Source: Listeria monocytogenes ATCC 19117
GTDB taxonomy: Bacteria; Bacillota; Bacilli; Lactobacillales; Listeriaceae
Assembly (NCBI RefSeq): GCF_000307025.1
Contig: NC_018584.1
Location: 1,426,001 to 1,490,000 of the forward strand
Length of the DNA: 64,000 nt
Direction of reading: 5' to 3'
Below the pieces are notes generated by a model. The model was not told the origin of the DNA. It ran no database searches and saw only the letters and a program-made list of their open reading frames with translations. Every line of letters begins with the position of its first letter. The stretch's first letter is position 1. Made by a program: the position numbers and the translations under genes. This document shows, piece after piece, positions 8,378-17,815 of the stretch.

Positions 8378-9691
8378 TTATTTCACTCGTTTTCTTCTTG
8401 TAGTGAAGATATAAACTCCGCTGATTAACAAACTAACACCGATAATTAATGGTAAATTATTTTCGCTGTCACCTGTTTTTGGTAACTCGGAAGCTGTAGT
8501 TGTTTTATCTGTTTGGTTTACAGTTTTAGTGATTTTCTTTTTTGGAATGTTTTTGTTTGGTACAGTTGGTGTGGCTGGATTGACTGGTTTTACAGGATTA
8601 ATTACAATTGGTTTATCTGGGTCAACTGGCGGTGTGATAATCGAGCTATCTTTACTATATACATAATCAACTTCTTGACTATCACTCGTAAATGAGCCAA
8701 TGTGGTTACTTGGTGTTTTAGTTAATTTATAGCCTTTAAAAGATTTTGCTTCTGTTTCGAAAGTTGATCCGATGTCACCTTTTAAAATAACTGGATCAGC
8801 AAGTTGATTTCCTTTAGTGTCTTTATACGTTACAGTTACATCTTTTGCGACTTCAACAGGCGTTGTTATTTTTTTATATTTGAAAATAACGGATTGTGGT
8901 TGGTCGGTGTATGTTCCTGATTGATTTGATGGCACTTGGCTTAATTCGTAGCCGTCGAGTTCTTTTACTTCTGCTTGGAAAGTCGCGCCTATTTTTCCAG
9001 AAAGTGTTTCGGTTGGGGCGATAGATTCATTAGTTGCTTCATCTATATATTCTACAGATACGTTTGCCCCTTCTACTGCTGTTTTTTCATATACGTAATT
9101 CACTTGTATTGTTTCAGTGTTTGTTGTGTAGGTGCCTGTTGCGTTTGTTGGTGTTTCTTTTACTTGGTAGCCATCAATTGCTTTTGGAGATGTTGTATAA
9201 GTTTCACCGAGTTTTCCGGATAATGTGTCGGACGTTGCAAGTGTTTGGTTTGTTTCGTCAACATAATTAATTTGTATATTTGCCTTTTCAATTGGAGTGA
9301 AAGGTCCGGCTAATTTGTATGATTCTTGTCCAGGATAAGCAACTGGATCAAGTACGTTACCAGTTATGGTAAAATAGTTTAGTGTGTCTCCAGCTTCCAG
9401 CGTTTTAGGTAATTTTAGACGGAAATTCACGTCATTTTCAACCGTATAGTCGGTGATATTATATTGTTTATTGTTAAAAAGCACATAAGCTGCATTGCCG
9501 GGATAATGCATAGGTATTTCTTGTTGTAATTTTCCGGTAATATAGTCATCTCCAATATAGAGTTGATCCACTTGTGGTTCAGGTAAATTAAGCATTAAGG
9601 GTGCTGCTTTGGCTGAAAAAGGATTAAAAGTGATACTTAGAATTGTCATAAATATAATAAAGCTAAATGTAATTTTTTTAGTGTGCTTCAT
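8378..9691 (-). CDS. LPXTG cell-wall-anchored surface protein with three MucBP repeats
   Basis: A 437-residue surface protein. A signal peptide (residues 1 to about 30, ending AKAAP) is followed by a non-repetitive region of about 100 residues and then three MucBP-type repeats of about 70 residues. Each repeat has a V-x-Y-x-D start, a LSGKLG/LKGDIG element, a DGY/KGY turn and a (V/F)-x-Y strand. A Pro-rich linker, the sorting signal LPKTG, a hydrophobic helix and an RRKR tail complete it. Sortase A would anchor it to peptidoglycan. MucBP domains in other species bind mucin, so an adhesin role is inferred. The ATG at 9691 follows AGGAGGAC; the open frame upstream of it has no ribosome site. 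It stands alone between terminators. Confidence 0.9.
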   Translation of the reverse strand: MKHTKKITFSFIIFMTILSITFNPFSAKAAPLMLNLPEPQVDQLYIGDDYITGKLQQEIPMHYPGNAAYVLFNNKQYNITDYTVENDVNFRLKLPKTLEAGDTLNYFTITGNVLDPVAYPGQESYKLAGPFTPIEKANIQINYVDETNQTLATSDTLSGKLGETYTTSPKAIDGYQVKETPTNATGTYTTNTETIQVNYVYEKTAVEGANVSVEYIDEATNESIAPTETLSGKIGATFQAEVKELDGYELSQVPSNQSGTYTDQPQSVIFKYKKITTPVEVAKDVTVTYKDTKGNQLADPVILKGDIGSTFETEAKSFKGYKLTKTPSNHIGSFTSDSQEVDYVYSKDSSIITPPVDPDKPIVINPVKPVNPATPTVPNKNIPKKKITKTVNQTDKTTTASELPKTGDSENNLPLIIGVSLLISGVYIFTTRRKRVK

Positions 9692-9816
9692 AATGTCCTC
9701 CTGCTTGTTAGAATAATTACATTCTAGCACCAAAACCGTACAAATACTTGTTTTTGTAAGAAGTTTCACAAAACAAATTGGCGGTTTGTTCACAAAAAAG
9801 ACAAAAACGAAATCAT

Positions 9817-9856
9817 AAAAAGCTAAAATCAACTATTAGCTGATTTAGCTTTTTTA
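9817..9856. terminator. Terminator between thiolase and LPXTG genes
   Basis: AAAAAGCTAAAATCA pairs with TGATTTAGCTTTTTT (one bulged A) around a nine-base loop. It sits 20 bp after the thiolase stop on the minus strand and has T-tracts on both strands. Confidence 0.8.
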
Positions 9857-9877
9857 TTAACATTAAATGTACTACTA

Positions 9878-11047
9878 TCAAGCTTTTTCAAGGATAATTG
9901 CAATACCAATACCACCACCAACACACAAGGAAGCGACACCGATGTGCTTATTTTCATGTTTTAACTCATTTAACAATGAGGCAATAATGCGTGCACCAGA
10001 AGCTCCAATTGGATGGCCTAGTGCAATTGCTCCACCGTAAATATTAAGTTTCTCTTCTGGAATTTTTAAATCACGAGCCACTGCAACTGACTGCGATGCA
10101 AAAGCTTCGTTTAAATGGAATAAATCAATGTCATCGATAGAATATCCACCTTTGTTTAAAGCTTCATTTACTGCATAGTATGGCGCGTAACCCATAAGTG
10201 CTGGATCGACACCAACTTCAGAGGTTACTTTGATTGTTGCGATATAAGGAATGTTTTCCGCGACTGCCTTTTCTTTCGACATTAAAATAATTGCGGAAGC
10301 TCCATCATTGATACCGGAAGCATTGCCGGCTGTAACCGTTCCACCTTCTTTGAATACGCTTTTCAAAGTAGCTAATTTTTCTAGAGTTGAATTCGCGCGA
10401 ATCGTTTCATCGGCTTCAAAAAATGAACCGTCTGGAAGCTTTACAGGAATAATTTCCTCTTCAAAAAGGTTTTTTTCTTGTGCATTCGCGGCCTTCATTT
10501 GTGAGTTATGGGCAAATTCATCTTGTTCTTCTCTGGTTACGGAGAATTTCTCTGCAACATTTTCTGCAGTAATTCCCATGTGATACTCGCCGTAAACATC
10601 TGTTAAACCATCAATTAACATGCTATTTCTTAGTTTTTTTGGATCGATTTCTTCGCCAGCTAGCTCGGGATTAAGTAAAAGTGGTGCTTGGGACATATTT
10701 TCGGTCCCACCAACGGCTACGATGTCAGCCTCCCCTAGCTGAATTGCTTGCCTACCAAGCATAACCGATTTTAAGCCAGATCCACAAACTTCATTGATTG
10801 TGACTCCGGGTACTTTATAAGGAATTCCTGCTTTAATAGCGATTTGTCTAGCTACATTTTGGCCAAGTCCAGCTTGTAATACATTACCAAAAATCACTTG
10901 ATCCACCCGTTCTGGAGCAATATTGGCTCTTTCTAAAACACCTTTTAGAGCGGTAGCGCCAAGGTCTACTGCACTGATGTCTTTCAAACTACCACCAAAT
11001 TTTCCAATTGGTGTTCTAACTGCATCTATTATAACTACTTCTTTCAT
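9878..11047 (-). CDS. Acetyl-CoA C-acetyltransferase (thiolase)
   Basis: A 389-residue biosynthetic thiolase that condenses two acetyl-CoA to acetoacetyl-CoA. The nucleophile Cys88 lies in NEVCGSGLK. The second active-site pair is in GGAIALGHPIGASGAR (His) and CVGGGIG (Cys). It is divergent from mvaS, the next enzyme of the mevalonate pathway, so it very likely supplies that pathway. Ribosome site AAAGGAGA precedes the ATG. An extended -10 (TGATATAAT on the minus strand, about 11078-11086) lies upstream. Confidence 0.93.
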   Translation of the reverse strand: MKEVVIIDAVRTPIGKFGGSLKDISAVDLGATALKGVLERANIAPERVDQVIFGNVLQAGLGQNVARQIAIKAGIPYKVPGVTINEVCGSGLKSVMLGRQAIQLGEADIVAVGGTENMSQAPLLLNPELAGEEIDPKKLRNSMLIDGLTDVYGEYHMGITAENVAEKFSVTREEQDEFAHNSQMKAANAQEKNLFEEEIIPVKLPDGSFFEADETIRANSTLEKLATLKSVFKEGGTVTAGNASGINDGASAIILMSKEKAVAENIPYIATIKVTSEVGVDPALMGYAPYYAVNEALNKGGYSIDDIDLFHLNEAFASQSVAVARDLKIPEEKLNIYGGAIALGHPIGASGARIIASLLNELKHENKHIGVASLCVGGGIGIAIILEKA

Positions 11048-11125
11048 AGCAATCTCCTTTAAATGTAATCTATCCGTATTATATCATGAAACTAGCTAAA
11101 AACTCACTAGATTAAGCCCAATGTA

Positions 11126-11154
11126 TTGTATTTTGTGCATTTTTCTACTAAAAT
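11126..11154 (+). promoter_or_regulatory. Probable mvaS promoter
   Basis: TTGTAT (11126-11131) and TAAAAT (11149-11154) are 17 bp apart in the 149-bp gap between the divergent thiolase and mvaS genes. Confidence 0.55.
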
Positions 11155-11196
11155 TAAAGTACTTACAAATAAAATATAAAGGACTTGAGCTTACAT

Positions 11197-12363
11197 ATGA
11201 AAATTGGAATTGATAAAATAGGTTTTTATACTCCTGCATTTTATGTTGATATGGTAGAACTTGCTGAAGCTAGAAATATTGATCCTAACAAGTTTACTAT
11301 TGGTATTGGCCAAGATAAAATGGCTTTTGCTCCGATTACGCAAGATTCAGTAACAATGGGCGCAAATGCAGCTTTACAGATTTTAGATGAAGAAGATTTG
11401 AAAAAAATTGATTTAGTTATTTTGGCGACAGAATCAGGAATTGATGAGTCAAAGGCTGGCGCGGTTTATATTCACCGTTTGCTAGGTATTCAGCCGTTCT
11501 CTCGTGCAATTGAAATAAAAGAAGCTTGCTACGGAGCCACTGCAGGAATTAATTTAGCGAAAGATTATGTTGCGAAACATCCTGATAGTAAAGTACTGGT
11601 TATCGGATCGGATATTGCTCGTTACGGCTTGGCAACTGGCGGCGAAGCAACTCAAGGAGCTGGAGCTGTTGCGATGGTTATTGCTGCTGATCCACGTTGT
11701 ATCACACTTGAAGACGATAATGTGTTTTATACAGAAGATATTATGGACTTCTGGCGCCCTGTTTACTCTGAGTATGCATGTGTAGAAGGTAAATATTCGA
11801 CGGAGCAGTACATTCACTTTTTCCAAACCATTTGGGAAAAGTATTCAGCAAAATTTGGCAAGAACTTAGAAGATTTTGCAGCTATTTGTTTCCACTTACC
11901 ATATACAAAAATGGGTAAAAAAGCGTTAGATACTATTATTGAAACAGCTCCAACTGAGGTTCAAGAAAGATTGCTAGAAAATTATCGTCTAAGTACGCTT
12001 TATAGCCGCAATGTCGGTAATATTTACACTGGTTCCCTCTATTTAAGCTTTATTTCCTTGTTAGACAATCAAGCAGATTTACAAGCAGAGGATAAAATTG
12101 GCTTCTTTAGTTACGGGTCTGGTGCTGTTGGCGAGTTCTTCCATGGAGTGCTACAACCTGACTATAAAAAATATATCCGTAAAGATGAACATGCGGAATT
12201 GTTAGCAAACCGTACGAAACTTGCTATTCCAGATTATGAAACGAAATTCAAACAACAATTACCTAAAGATGGTTCGACGTTTGAAGTGGATCCTGCTAGT
12301 GACCCAGCAACCATTGTATTAACTGGTATTCAAGAGCATAAACGTCAATATATTAAAAAATAA
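11197..12363 (+). CDS. mvaS: Hydroxymethylglutaryl-CoA synthase
   Basis: A 388-residue HMG-CoA synthase, second step of the mevalonate route to isoprenoids. Catalytic residues are Glu79 (ATESG), Cys111 (EACYGAT) and the His in CFHLPYTKMG. The frame opens at a TTG at 11185, but the sequence MKIGIDKIGFYTP from the ATG at 11197 is the family N-terminus. The ribosome site AAAGGA is unusually far (13 bp) from that ATG. The window also contains ispG and ispH of the alternative MEP pathway. Confidence 0.95.
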   Translation: MKIGIDKIGFYTPAFYVDMVELAEARNIDPNKFTIGIGQDKMAFAPITQDSVTMGANAALQILDEEDLKKIDLVILATESGIDESKAGAVYIHRLLGIQPFSRAIEIKEACYGATAGINLAKDYVAKHPDSKVLVIGSDIARYGLATGGEATQGAGAVAMVIAADPRCITLEDDNVFYTEDIMDFWRPVYSEYACVEGKYSTEQYIHFFQTIWEKYSAKFGKNLEDFAAICFHLPYTKMGKKALDTIIETAPTEVQERLLENYRLSTLYSRNVGNIYTGSLYLSFISLLDNQADLQAEDKIGFFSYGSGAVGEFFHGVLQPDYKKYIRKDEHAELLANRTKLAIPDYETKFKQQLPKDGSTFEVDPASDPATIVLTGIQEHKRQYIKK

Positions 12364-12367
12364 TCAA

Positions 12368-12402
12368 AAAACCGACTAGGCTAAATCAGCTAGTCGGTTT
12401 TA
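12368..12402. terminator. Bidirectional terminator after mvaS, overlapping the vanZ-like 3' end
   Basis: An 11-bp stem AACCGACTAG/CTAGTCGGTT class with a ten-base loop follows the mvaS stop. Its right arm (12390-12400) lies within the last codons of the converging minus-strand gene at 12386. Confidence 0.8.
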
Positions 12403-12985
12403 CTTTGAGCTCTTTATATTTTCTTGGGGATAAAAAACGAATCACAATGTAGCCAAGCATGATACCACAAACATTCAGGAATACATCTCCGGTGTCAAAG
12501 AATCCTACATGTAGCATGTACTGCGCCCCTTCTACAGCGAATATCAACATTCCAGCTGATAGTAATGCGGTGAAAAAACCTAATTTTTTGAGTAAAAAAC
12601 CAATTGGTACAAAGGCTAATACATTTCCTATGATAATGACGCGTAAATTACCTGATAAAAATGTATCAACAAACCCAAAAGTATCACTTGAAAATCCTTG
12701 CGTGTCGGAAGCCTTTCCGAATAACAAACAGAGTAGAATACTGAAATAAATAATGTAGCAAAAAACAAGTAATGCTTTATTTGTTTTCCAGTTTACTAAT
12801 TGTACTGTGACAAAATAGAGTAATATCGCCGTGATGCCAACCGTAATGTAGCCCATATGACTAACTGTGGCCATTACGTGCTTTAAGTAAAAATAAAGCC
12901 ATCCCTGAAACCAGGAAAAATACATCGTCACTGCAGCAAATATAGAAAGGATTGGTAAAATAAGAATTATAAAGTATCTTTTCAT
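12386..12985 (-). CDS. VanZ-like family membrane protein
   Basis: A 199-residue protein with about five membrane helices and the VanZ-family segments FVPIGFLL, EGAQYMLHVGFFDTGDVFLNVCGIMLGY. VanZ gives low-level teicoplanin resistance in enterococci; most chromosomal relatives have no known function. Ribosome site AAAGGAGGACG precedes the ATG. Its last codons form one arm of the terminator shared with mvaS, so coding and termination signals are interlocked. Confidence 0.85.
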   Translation of the reverse strand: MKRYFIILILPILSIFAAVTMYFSWFQGWLYFYLKHVMATVSHMGYITVGITAILLYFVTVQLVNWKTNKALLVFCYIIYFSILLCLLFGKASDTQGFSSDTFGFVDTFLSGNLRVIIIGNVLAFVPIGFLLKKLGFFTALLSAGMLIFAVEGAQYMLHVGFFDTGDVFLNVCGIMLGYIVIRFLSPRKYKELKVKPTS

Positions 12986-13054
12986 CCTGGCGTCCTCCTT
13001 TTCAAAGGCTACCTCAAGGATAACATGTGAAAATAAGGACTTTCTTAAAAGGGT

Positions 13055-14299
13055 TTAAAGATTTTCTAAGTTTTTCTCTTTTACGAACACAAATAAAATA
13101 CCGCCAACGAGGAAAAGTACAATTAAACTAGCCACACCGTATTGCGTTTTTCCAGTAATTTGTGTGATTACACCCATAAGTGCGGGCCCCATGATTGCTG
13201 AAAATTTCCCGAAAATATTATAAAATCCGTAAAACTCATTCGAACGCTTTTTAGGAATAATTTTTCCGAAGAATGATCTACTTAATGCTTGAATACCACC
13301 TTGCGAAGTTCCAACTAACATCGCTAATATCCAAAAATCAAGTGCAGATTTCATGAAAACCGCATAAATACAAATAATAATATAAACAAAAATCGCGGTA
13401 AAGATAAGCGGTTTTGCACTGAAACGTTTGGCTAAGTATCCGTATAATAAAGTGAACGGAAATGCAACGAGTTGTGTCATTAAAAGAATTAAAATTAATG
13501 TCGTCTGAGAAATCCCAAGATCAATCCCGTATGATGTCGCCATGCGGAAAATTGTATCAACCCCATCTATGTAGAAAAAATAAGCAATTAAAAAGATAAC
13601 AATATTTTTATGTTCACTAATGTGGCTAATTGTATGAAACAATCTTTTAAAACTAGTTCTGACTGGACGTTTCACCGCTGGAATATAGTGAATTTGATGA
13701 ACGTTTTTCCACATGGGAATCGTGAAAAATAGCCACCAAAGCGCCGTCATCACAAAACCAATATTGACGAGTGCCACATCACTGATTGGCAAGATACCTG
13801 TCGCTTGGAAAATAATAAAGATAATAAAAGGAATACAACTTCCTAAATAACCATACGCATATCCGGCAGATGACACTCTATCCATCCGGTCGTTCGTTGT
13901 TACATCAATTAAAAAGGCATCATAAAAAATATTTGCGCCAGAAAAGCCAATTAATGAGAGTACATAGAACCCCAGTAACAATAGCCAGGCATCTGTGGGT
14001 ATGAAAACTAATAAGAAAGTAAAGCCAATCCCGATGGCAGTAAAAATTCCGAAAAATCGCTTTTTAAAAAATTGATAATCTGCAATGGTTCCGAGTATCG
14101 GAGCTAATAATGAAATAAGTAATGTTCCAATCGAGTTCGCGTATCCCCAGTACGCGGTCGATGTACTGTCAGCAATCCCGGCACTCGCTGCTACCCCTTT
14201 AAAATAAATTGGTAAAATCGCAGTTGTTATCATGATTGAGTAGGCGGAATTCGCCCAATCTTGAAAAATCCAACTTTTCTCCTCTTTTGTATATGCCAA
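13055..14299 (-). CDS. UMF1-type MFS transporter
   Basis: A 414-residue membrane protein with about 12 helices. The N-terminus KSWIFQDWANSAYSIMITTAILP is the signature of the UMF1/Atg22-like MFS branch, whose bacterial substrates are unknown. The start is a TTG (MAYTKEEKSW) preceded by AAAGGGGAGA. It lies 18 bp after the phosphodiesterase gene and is probably cotranscribed with it. Confidence 0.85.
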   Translation of the reverse strand: MAYTKEEKSWIFQDWANSAYSIMITTAILPIYFKGVAASAGIADSTSTAYWGYANSIGTLLISLLAPILGTIADYQFFKKRFFGIFTAIGIGFTFLLVFIPTDAWLLLLGFYVLSLIGFSGANIFYDAFLIDVTTNDRMDRVSSAGYAYGYLGSCIPFIIFIIFQATGILPISDVALVNIGFVMTALWWLFFTIPMWKNVHQIHYIPAVKRPVRTSFKRLFHTISHISEHKNIVIFLIAYFFYIDGVDTIFRMATSYGIDLGISQTTLILILLMTQLVAFPFTLLYGYLAKRFSAKPLIFTAIFVYIIICIYAVFMKSALDFWILAMLVGTSQGGIQALSRSFFGKIIPKKRSNEFYGFYNIFGKFSAIMGPALMGVITQITGKTQYGVASLIVLFLVGGILFVFVKEKNLENL

Positions 14300-14317
14300 G
14301 TGTGTTTCTCCCCTTTT

Positions 14318-15586
14318 CTATTCAAATATCGCTTCTATGACAGAGCCAGCAGTATTTGGAAATTGTAAGTCCAAAATGTGTGCAAATGTAGGCGCTTCGT
14401 CAACTAAATGAGCATTGCTGATTTTGTCTCCTTTTTTAATGCCAGGTCCATTAAAAATAATCGTGGTTTTGTAATCTGGCTTTTTAGGAGAATAACCGTG
14501 AACTGCTTTATAGTAACCTGGTTTTCCAAGCATTTCATCAGTGACTTTCTCGTAAACCGGTCCATCTAAATCATCCATAAAATAAAAACCAGCCCTCCCT
14601 TCAACCATAAAAGTAGCATTAGGATCAGCACCACGAAGTGCTATTTCTTCTTTCGGCAAAATTTCTTCTATTTCAGCCATGTTTTGAAGTAAATGCTGGA
14701 TTTCTTGATTATGTTGATTGTTTTTTGTGTAAATATAACTGGAACCGTCACAACTTTTAGCGTAGACATCCCATTCCGTAATCTTATCGTCCACTACGGT
14801 CATCCAGCCCTGTTTGGCAAAAAGGACATTTAGGCGTATGGCGTGTGTTACATTAATTTGATAATGATCACCTAGAATAGCAAAGACAGTATTTTCATAA
14901 ATGCCAGCTTCTTTTGTAGCTTGGATAATCGCAGCTAACCGCTCATCGTGTCGTTTTAAGGCCGCTTTTGCTTCAGGGGAATCTACTCCGTGCGCATGTC
15001 GCATACTATCCATATCAACCAAATGTGTTAAAAGTAATCTTGGCCTTTTCGCTTTAATTGTATCAACTACGCTAGCTGTCAAAAATATATCTAAGTCTGG
15101 TTGGTTGATTCCCTTTCGCAGATGACCAAATTTTCGGTCCATATCTATTAAAAATAATGGTGAGCTAGCATGTAATGACACCATCATTTGCGTTAACCAA
15201 AAGCGATTTGGAAAAATTTCAGCAATATTATAATCAATTCCACTTTTTGCTGCAACCGGCCATAAAAAAGCAGCGGTCGTCATCCCTTTCTCTTTGGCTA
15301 AATCATAAAGTGTTGGTACTTGAATGGCTTTTTTATACCAATACCAATCAGGAGAATCTTTTTCAGGTTGAACTTTTGTGTTATTAATAATCCCATGAGT
15401 TGCGGGATAATGCCCCGTGATAATACTTGTGTGCGCTGGATATGTCAGTGATGGATAAATGGTTTCAACTTCTTGGATGTGAGTTCCTGTCTTAATTAAT
15501 TCCCGTAAAACGGGCAAATCTGTCGTATCTTTTAAATCAAGTGCTCCAAGTGCGTCTAATGAAATCACAAAAAGATGTTTTTCCAT
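14318..15586 (-). CDS. Type I phosphodiesterase/nucleotide pyrophosphatase (alkaline phosphatase superfamily)
   Basis: A 422-residue cytosolic metalloenzyme without signal peptide. The nucleophile Thr is in PSLTYPAHTSIITG. Metal ligands are in ISLDALG near the start, LVDMDSMRHAHG, GDHYQ and AVHGYS. This is the NPP-type phosphodiesterase branch, acting on phosphodiester or phosphonate substrates; the substrate is unknown. The ATG at 15586 was chosen because AGGGGGAG lies just upstream. The next gene is an MFS transporter in the same unit. Confidence 0.85.
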   Translation of the reverse strand: MEKHLFVISLDALGALDLKDTTDLPVLRELIKTGTHIQEVETIYPSLTYPAHTSIITGHYPATHGIINNTKVQPEKDSPDWYWYKKAIQVPTLYDLAKEKGMTTAAFLWPVAAKSGIDYNIAEIFPNRFWLTQMMVSLHASSPLFLIDMDRKFGHLRKGINQPDLDIFLTASVVDTIKAKRPRLLLTHLVDMDSMRHAHGVDSPEAKAALKRHDERLAAIIQATKEAGIYENTVFAILGDHYQINVTHAIRLNVLFAKQGWMTVVDDKITEWDVYAKSCDGSSYIYTKNNQHNQEIQHLLQNMAEIEEILPKEEIALRGADPNATFMVEGRAGFYFMDDLDGPVYEKVTDEMLGKPGYYKAVHGYSPKKPDYKTTIIFNGPGIKKGDKISNAHLVDEAPTFAHILDLQFPNTAGSVIEAIFE

Positions 15587-15602
15587 TATTTTCTCCCCCT
15601 TC

Positions 15603-15641
15603 AAAAAAACAGGGATTTTCCAGAAAATCTGGAAGAACCCC
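15603..15641 (-). terminator. Terminator of the AI-2E family gene
   Basis: On the minus strand GGGTTCTTCCAGA pairs imperfectly with TCTGGAAAATCCC, followed by TGTTTTTTTG. It ends directly at the ribosome site of the phosphodiesterase gene, so read-through could still feed that gene. Confidence 0.75.
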
Positions 15642-15649
15642 CGTGTGAA

Positions 15650-16687
15650 TTACGTATGACTGATTGTGTCCTTTGGCTGTTCGATTTCTTCTTGATTCGT
15701 AACGCCGAGCACATCTAAGAAGAACATCACAACTGGAATACCAACGATTAATCCCCAAATACCGAAGAAATGCTCTCCGAAAATAAGAATAATGAAAGTA
15801 TAAAAAACTGGTAAATTTGTTTTCGCTGACATAAGTTTTGGATTAAGGACATAAGATTCGAGTGCATGGATAATAATAACAACGACTAAAATGTAGAAAA
15901 TGTATTCCACGCCGCCGATAGAATAACCAATGATAGTTAACGGGACAAGAGAAATAATCACCCCTGCCACTGGAATCAAACCAAGCAAAAACACCATTAT
16001 GGATAAAGTCATCAATTGCGGGAAACCTAAAATCCAAAGTGCTATCGTCGTTAAAATGGCATTCACAAGCGCAATGATAAATTGTGCTTCAATAACTTTA
16101 CCAAAAGTAGCAACAAATTTGGATCCAAAGAACTTCACTTCTTCATAGATAAAACCAATTTTACTAGTAGAAAATTGATTCGTGAATGAAACTAAATGTT
16201 CTTTTCCTAGTGAGAAAAATAGACTTAACATTAGTGCGATAAAGACGTTCATCAATACAGTTCCCACATTAGTTAAATAAGTTAATATCATTGAAACACC
16301 CTGTTCTGTGTATTTCATAATATCAAATTGATTCGCTAAACTAACAATGTAATTAATGAAGTCATTGTTGCTATCTGTCGTTAAGAAAGTATTTCCGAAT
16401 TTCACTAGTTGATTTATTTGATCCGCTAAGACAGGAATGTACTTAACAAATACGAAGATGATAACTGCGGCGATTAAAACATAAAGTAACAACACAATAA
16501 TTTGCCGATAAATGGAGATTCTCCGTAAAATAAAATTCTCTAAACGTGTAATAAGGTAAGAAAAAATGAATGTTAGTAAAATAATATTCATTTGGCTTCT
16601 TAATAAGTATAAAACGAAGGCAATTAATATAAATACGCCAACTCGCCGCACACTACGATTTTGTAAAAATGAACTAAGCTCTTTCAA
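15650..16687 (-). CDS. AI-2E (PerM-like) family transporter
   Basis: A 345-residue membrane protein with about seven helices in the pattern of the AI-2E/PerM family: two N-terminal pairs, a long soluble region (about residues 85-145), then the conserved C-terminal group with LGLIPVAGVIIS, HALESYVLNPKLMS and FGIWGLIVGIPV. Substrates are generally unknown; some members exchange Na+ for H+. The start is TTG after GAGGAGGG. murB is 16 bp upstream on the same strand. Confidence 0.85.
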   Translation of the reverse strand: MKELSSFLQNRSVRRVGVFILIAFVLYLLRSQMNIILLTFIFSYLITRLENFILRRISIYRQIIVLLLYVLIAAVIIFVFVKYIPVLADQINQLVKFGNTFLTTDSNNDFINYIVSLANQFDIMKYTEQGVSMILTYLTNVGTVLMNVFIALMLSLFFSLGKEHLVSFTNQFSTSKIGFIYEEVKFFGSKFVATFGKVIEAQFIIALVNAILTTIALWILGFPQLMTLSIMVFLLGLIPVAGVIISLVPLTIIGYSIGGVEYIFYILVVVIIIHALESYVLNPKLMSAKTNLPVFYTFIILIFGEHFFGIWGLIVGIPVVMFFLDVLGVTNQEEIEQPKDTISHT

Positions 16688-16703
16688 AAATGGATGCCCT
16701 CCT

Positions 16704-17600
16704 CTATTTATCTTCGCCTATGATTTTAACTTCTGTTTCTAACTCTACATCAAATTTCTCGCGAACCGTTTGTTGGACGTAAGCAATTAAATTCATGTAG
16801 TCAGTCGCAGTTGCCCCACCGATATTAACGATAAATCCAGCATGTTTTAAAGAAACTTGCGCGCCGCCAATAATATGGCCTTGCAAGCCACTATCTTGAA
16901 TTAATTTACCCGCAAAGTGACCTGGTGGACGTTTGAATACACTACCACAAGATGGATACTCTAATGGTTGTTTAGCTTCACGTGCTGCAGTAAGTTCATC
17001 CATTTTTGCTTGAATTAGGTTTTTTTCTTCTAAGGCCAAAGAAAAAGTAGCATCTAATACGATGTAATTTTTTTCTGCAATAGTACTAAAGCGATAAGCT
17101 GCTTTTAGTTCTGAACGTTTTAGTTTTTTTAATTCACCTGTTTGTGTCAGCACGGTTGCAGCTTCTAAAACATCACTAATTTCGCCTCCGTATGCTCCTG
17201 CATTCATATGTAGTGCTCCCCCAATAGATCCGGGAATACCACAAGCAAATTCAAGTCCGCTTAAGCTTTCATCTAAAGCGAATTTTGCTGTATCAATGAG
17301 TTTGGCACCACTCATGGCGATAATTTGGGTATTGTTTCTTTCAATGGTTTGTAGTAAATCAAGATGTAAAATAACGCCGCGAATTCCGCCGTCTTTAATG
17401 ATTAGATTGGAACCATTTCCGAGAATAGTAAGAGGGATTTTATTTTGGTGACAGTAGGCCACCACTTCTTGCGTCTCTTCTATTGTTTTTGGCATAACGA
17501 ATACGTCTGCCGCGCCGCCTGTTTTTGTATAGGTATACTTAGACAACGGTTCATTTAATTTAATCGCTATATGCGGAAACTGTGTTTGTAAGTTATTCAT
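16704..17600 (-). CDS. murB: UDP-N-acetylenolpyruvoylglucosamine reductase
   Basis: A 298-residue FAD enzyme that reduces UDP-GlcNAc-enolpyruvate to UDP-MurNAc in peptidoglycan synthesis. The FAD-binding segment LGNGSNLIIKDGGIRG and the catalytic region YPSCGSVFKRPPG with a later Glu (ETEVKIIG) identify a type IIa MurB. The ribosome site AAAGGT is about 13 bases from the ATG, which is longer than usual. It begins a unit with the AI-2E family gene. Confidence 0.96.
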   Translation of the reverse strand: MNNLQTQFPHIAIKLNEPLSKYTYTKTGGAADVFVMPKTIEETQEVVAYCHQNKIPLTILGNGSNLIIKDGGIRGVILHLDLLQTIERNNTQIIAMSGAKLIDTAKFALDESLSGLEFACGIPGSIGGALHMNAGAYGGEISDVLEAATVLTQTGELKKLKRSELKAAYRFSTIAEKNYIVLDATFSLALEEKNLIQAKMDELTAAREAKQPLEYPSCGSVFKRPPGHFAGKLIQDSGLQGHIIGGAQVSLKHAGFIVNIGGATATDYMNLIAYVQQTVREKFDVELETEVKIIGEDK

Positions 17601-17648
17601 TATTTATTTCAAACCTTTCATGGTTGTAGTTTAAAAATCACTTCCTTT

Positions 17649-17676
17649 ATTTTATCATGGAACCTCTCTTTTACAA
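17649..17676 (-). promoter_or_regulatory. murB promoter
   Basis: On the minus strand TTGTAA (17676-17671) and TAAAAT (17654-17649) are 16 bp apart, and a TG dinucleotide one base before the -10 makes it an extended type. Confidence 0.65.
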
Positions 17677-17746
17677 AGAATTCCATAGTTTTTTTCTTAA
17701 ATTAGGAATATTTAGGGATGATTTAGGGTAATTGGATGATATGTTC

Positions 17747-17775
17747 TTGAGTAATATAATTAAAAATGTTATGAT
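17747..17775 (+). promoter_or_regulatory. bilEA promoter
   Basis: TTGAGT (17747-17752) and TATGAT (17770-17775) with a 17-bp spacer lie 40 bp before the start codon. Confidence 0.7.
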
Positions 17776-17815
17776 GTAGAACATACGTTTGATTAAAAAG
17801 GAAAGGGATGAAAAA

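Noticed and set aside
8975-9270. Plus-strand Cys/Phe-rich frames inside the LPXTG gene
   Set aside because: They lie opposite the MucBP repeat coding region; composition is that of an antisense shadow.
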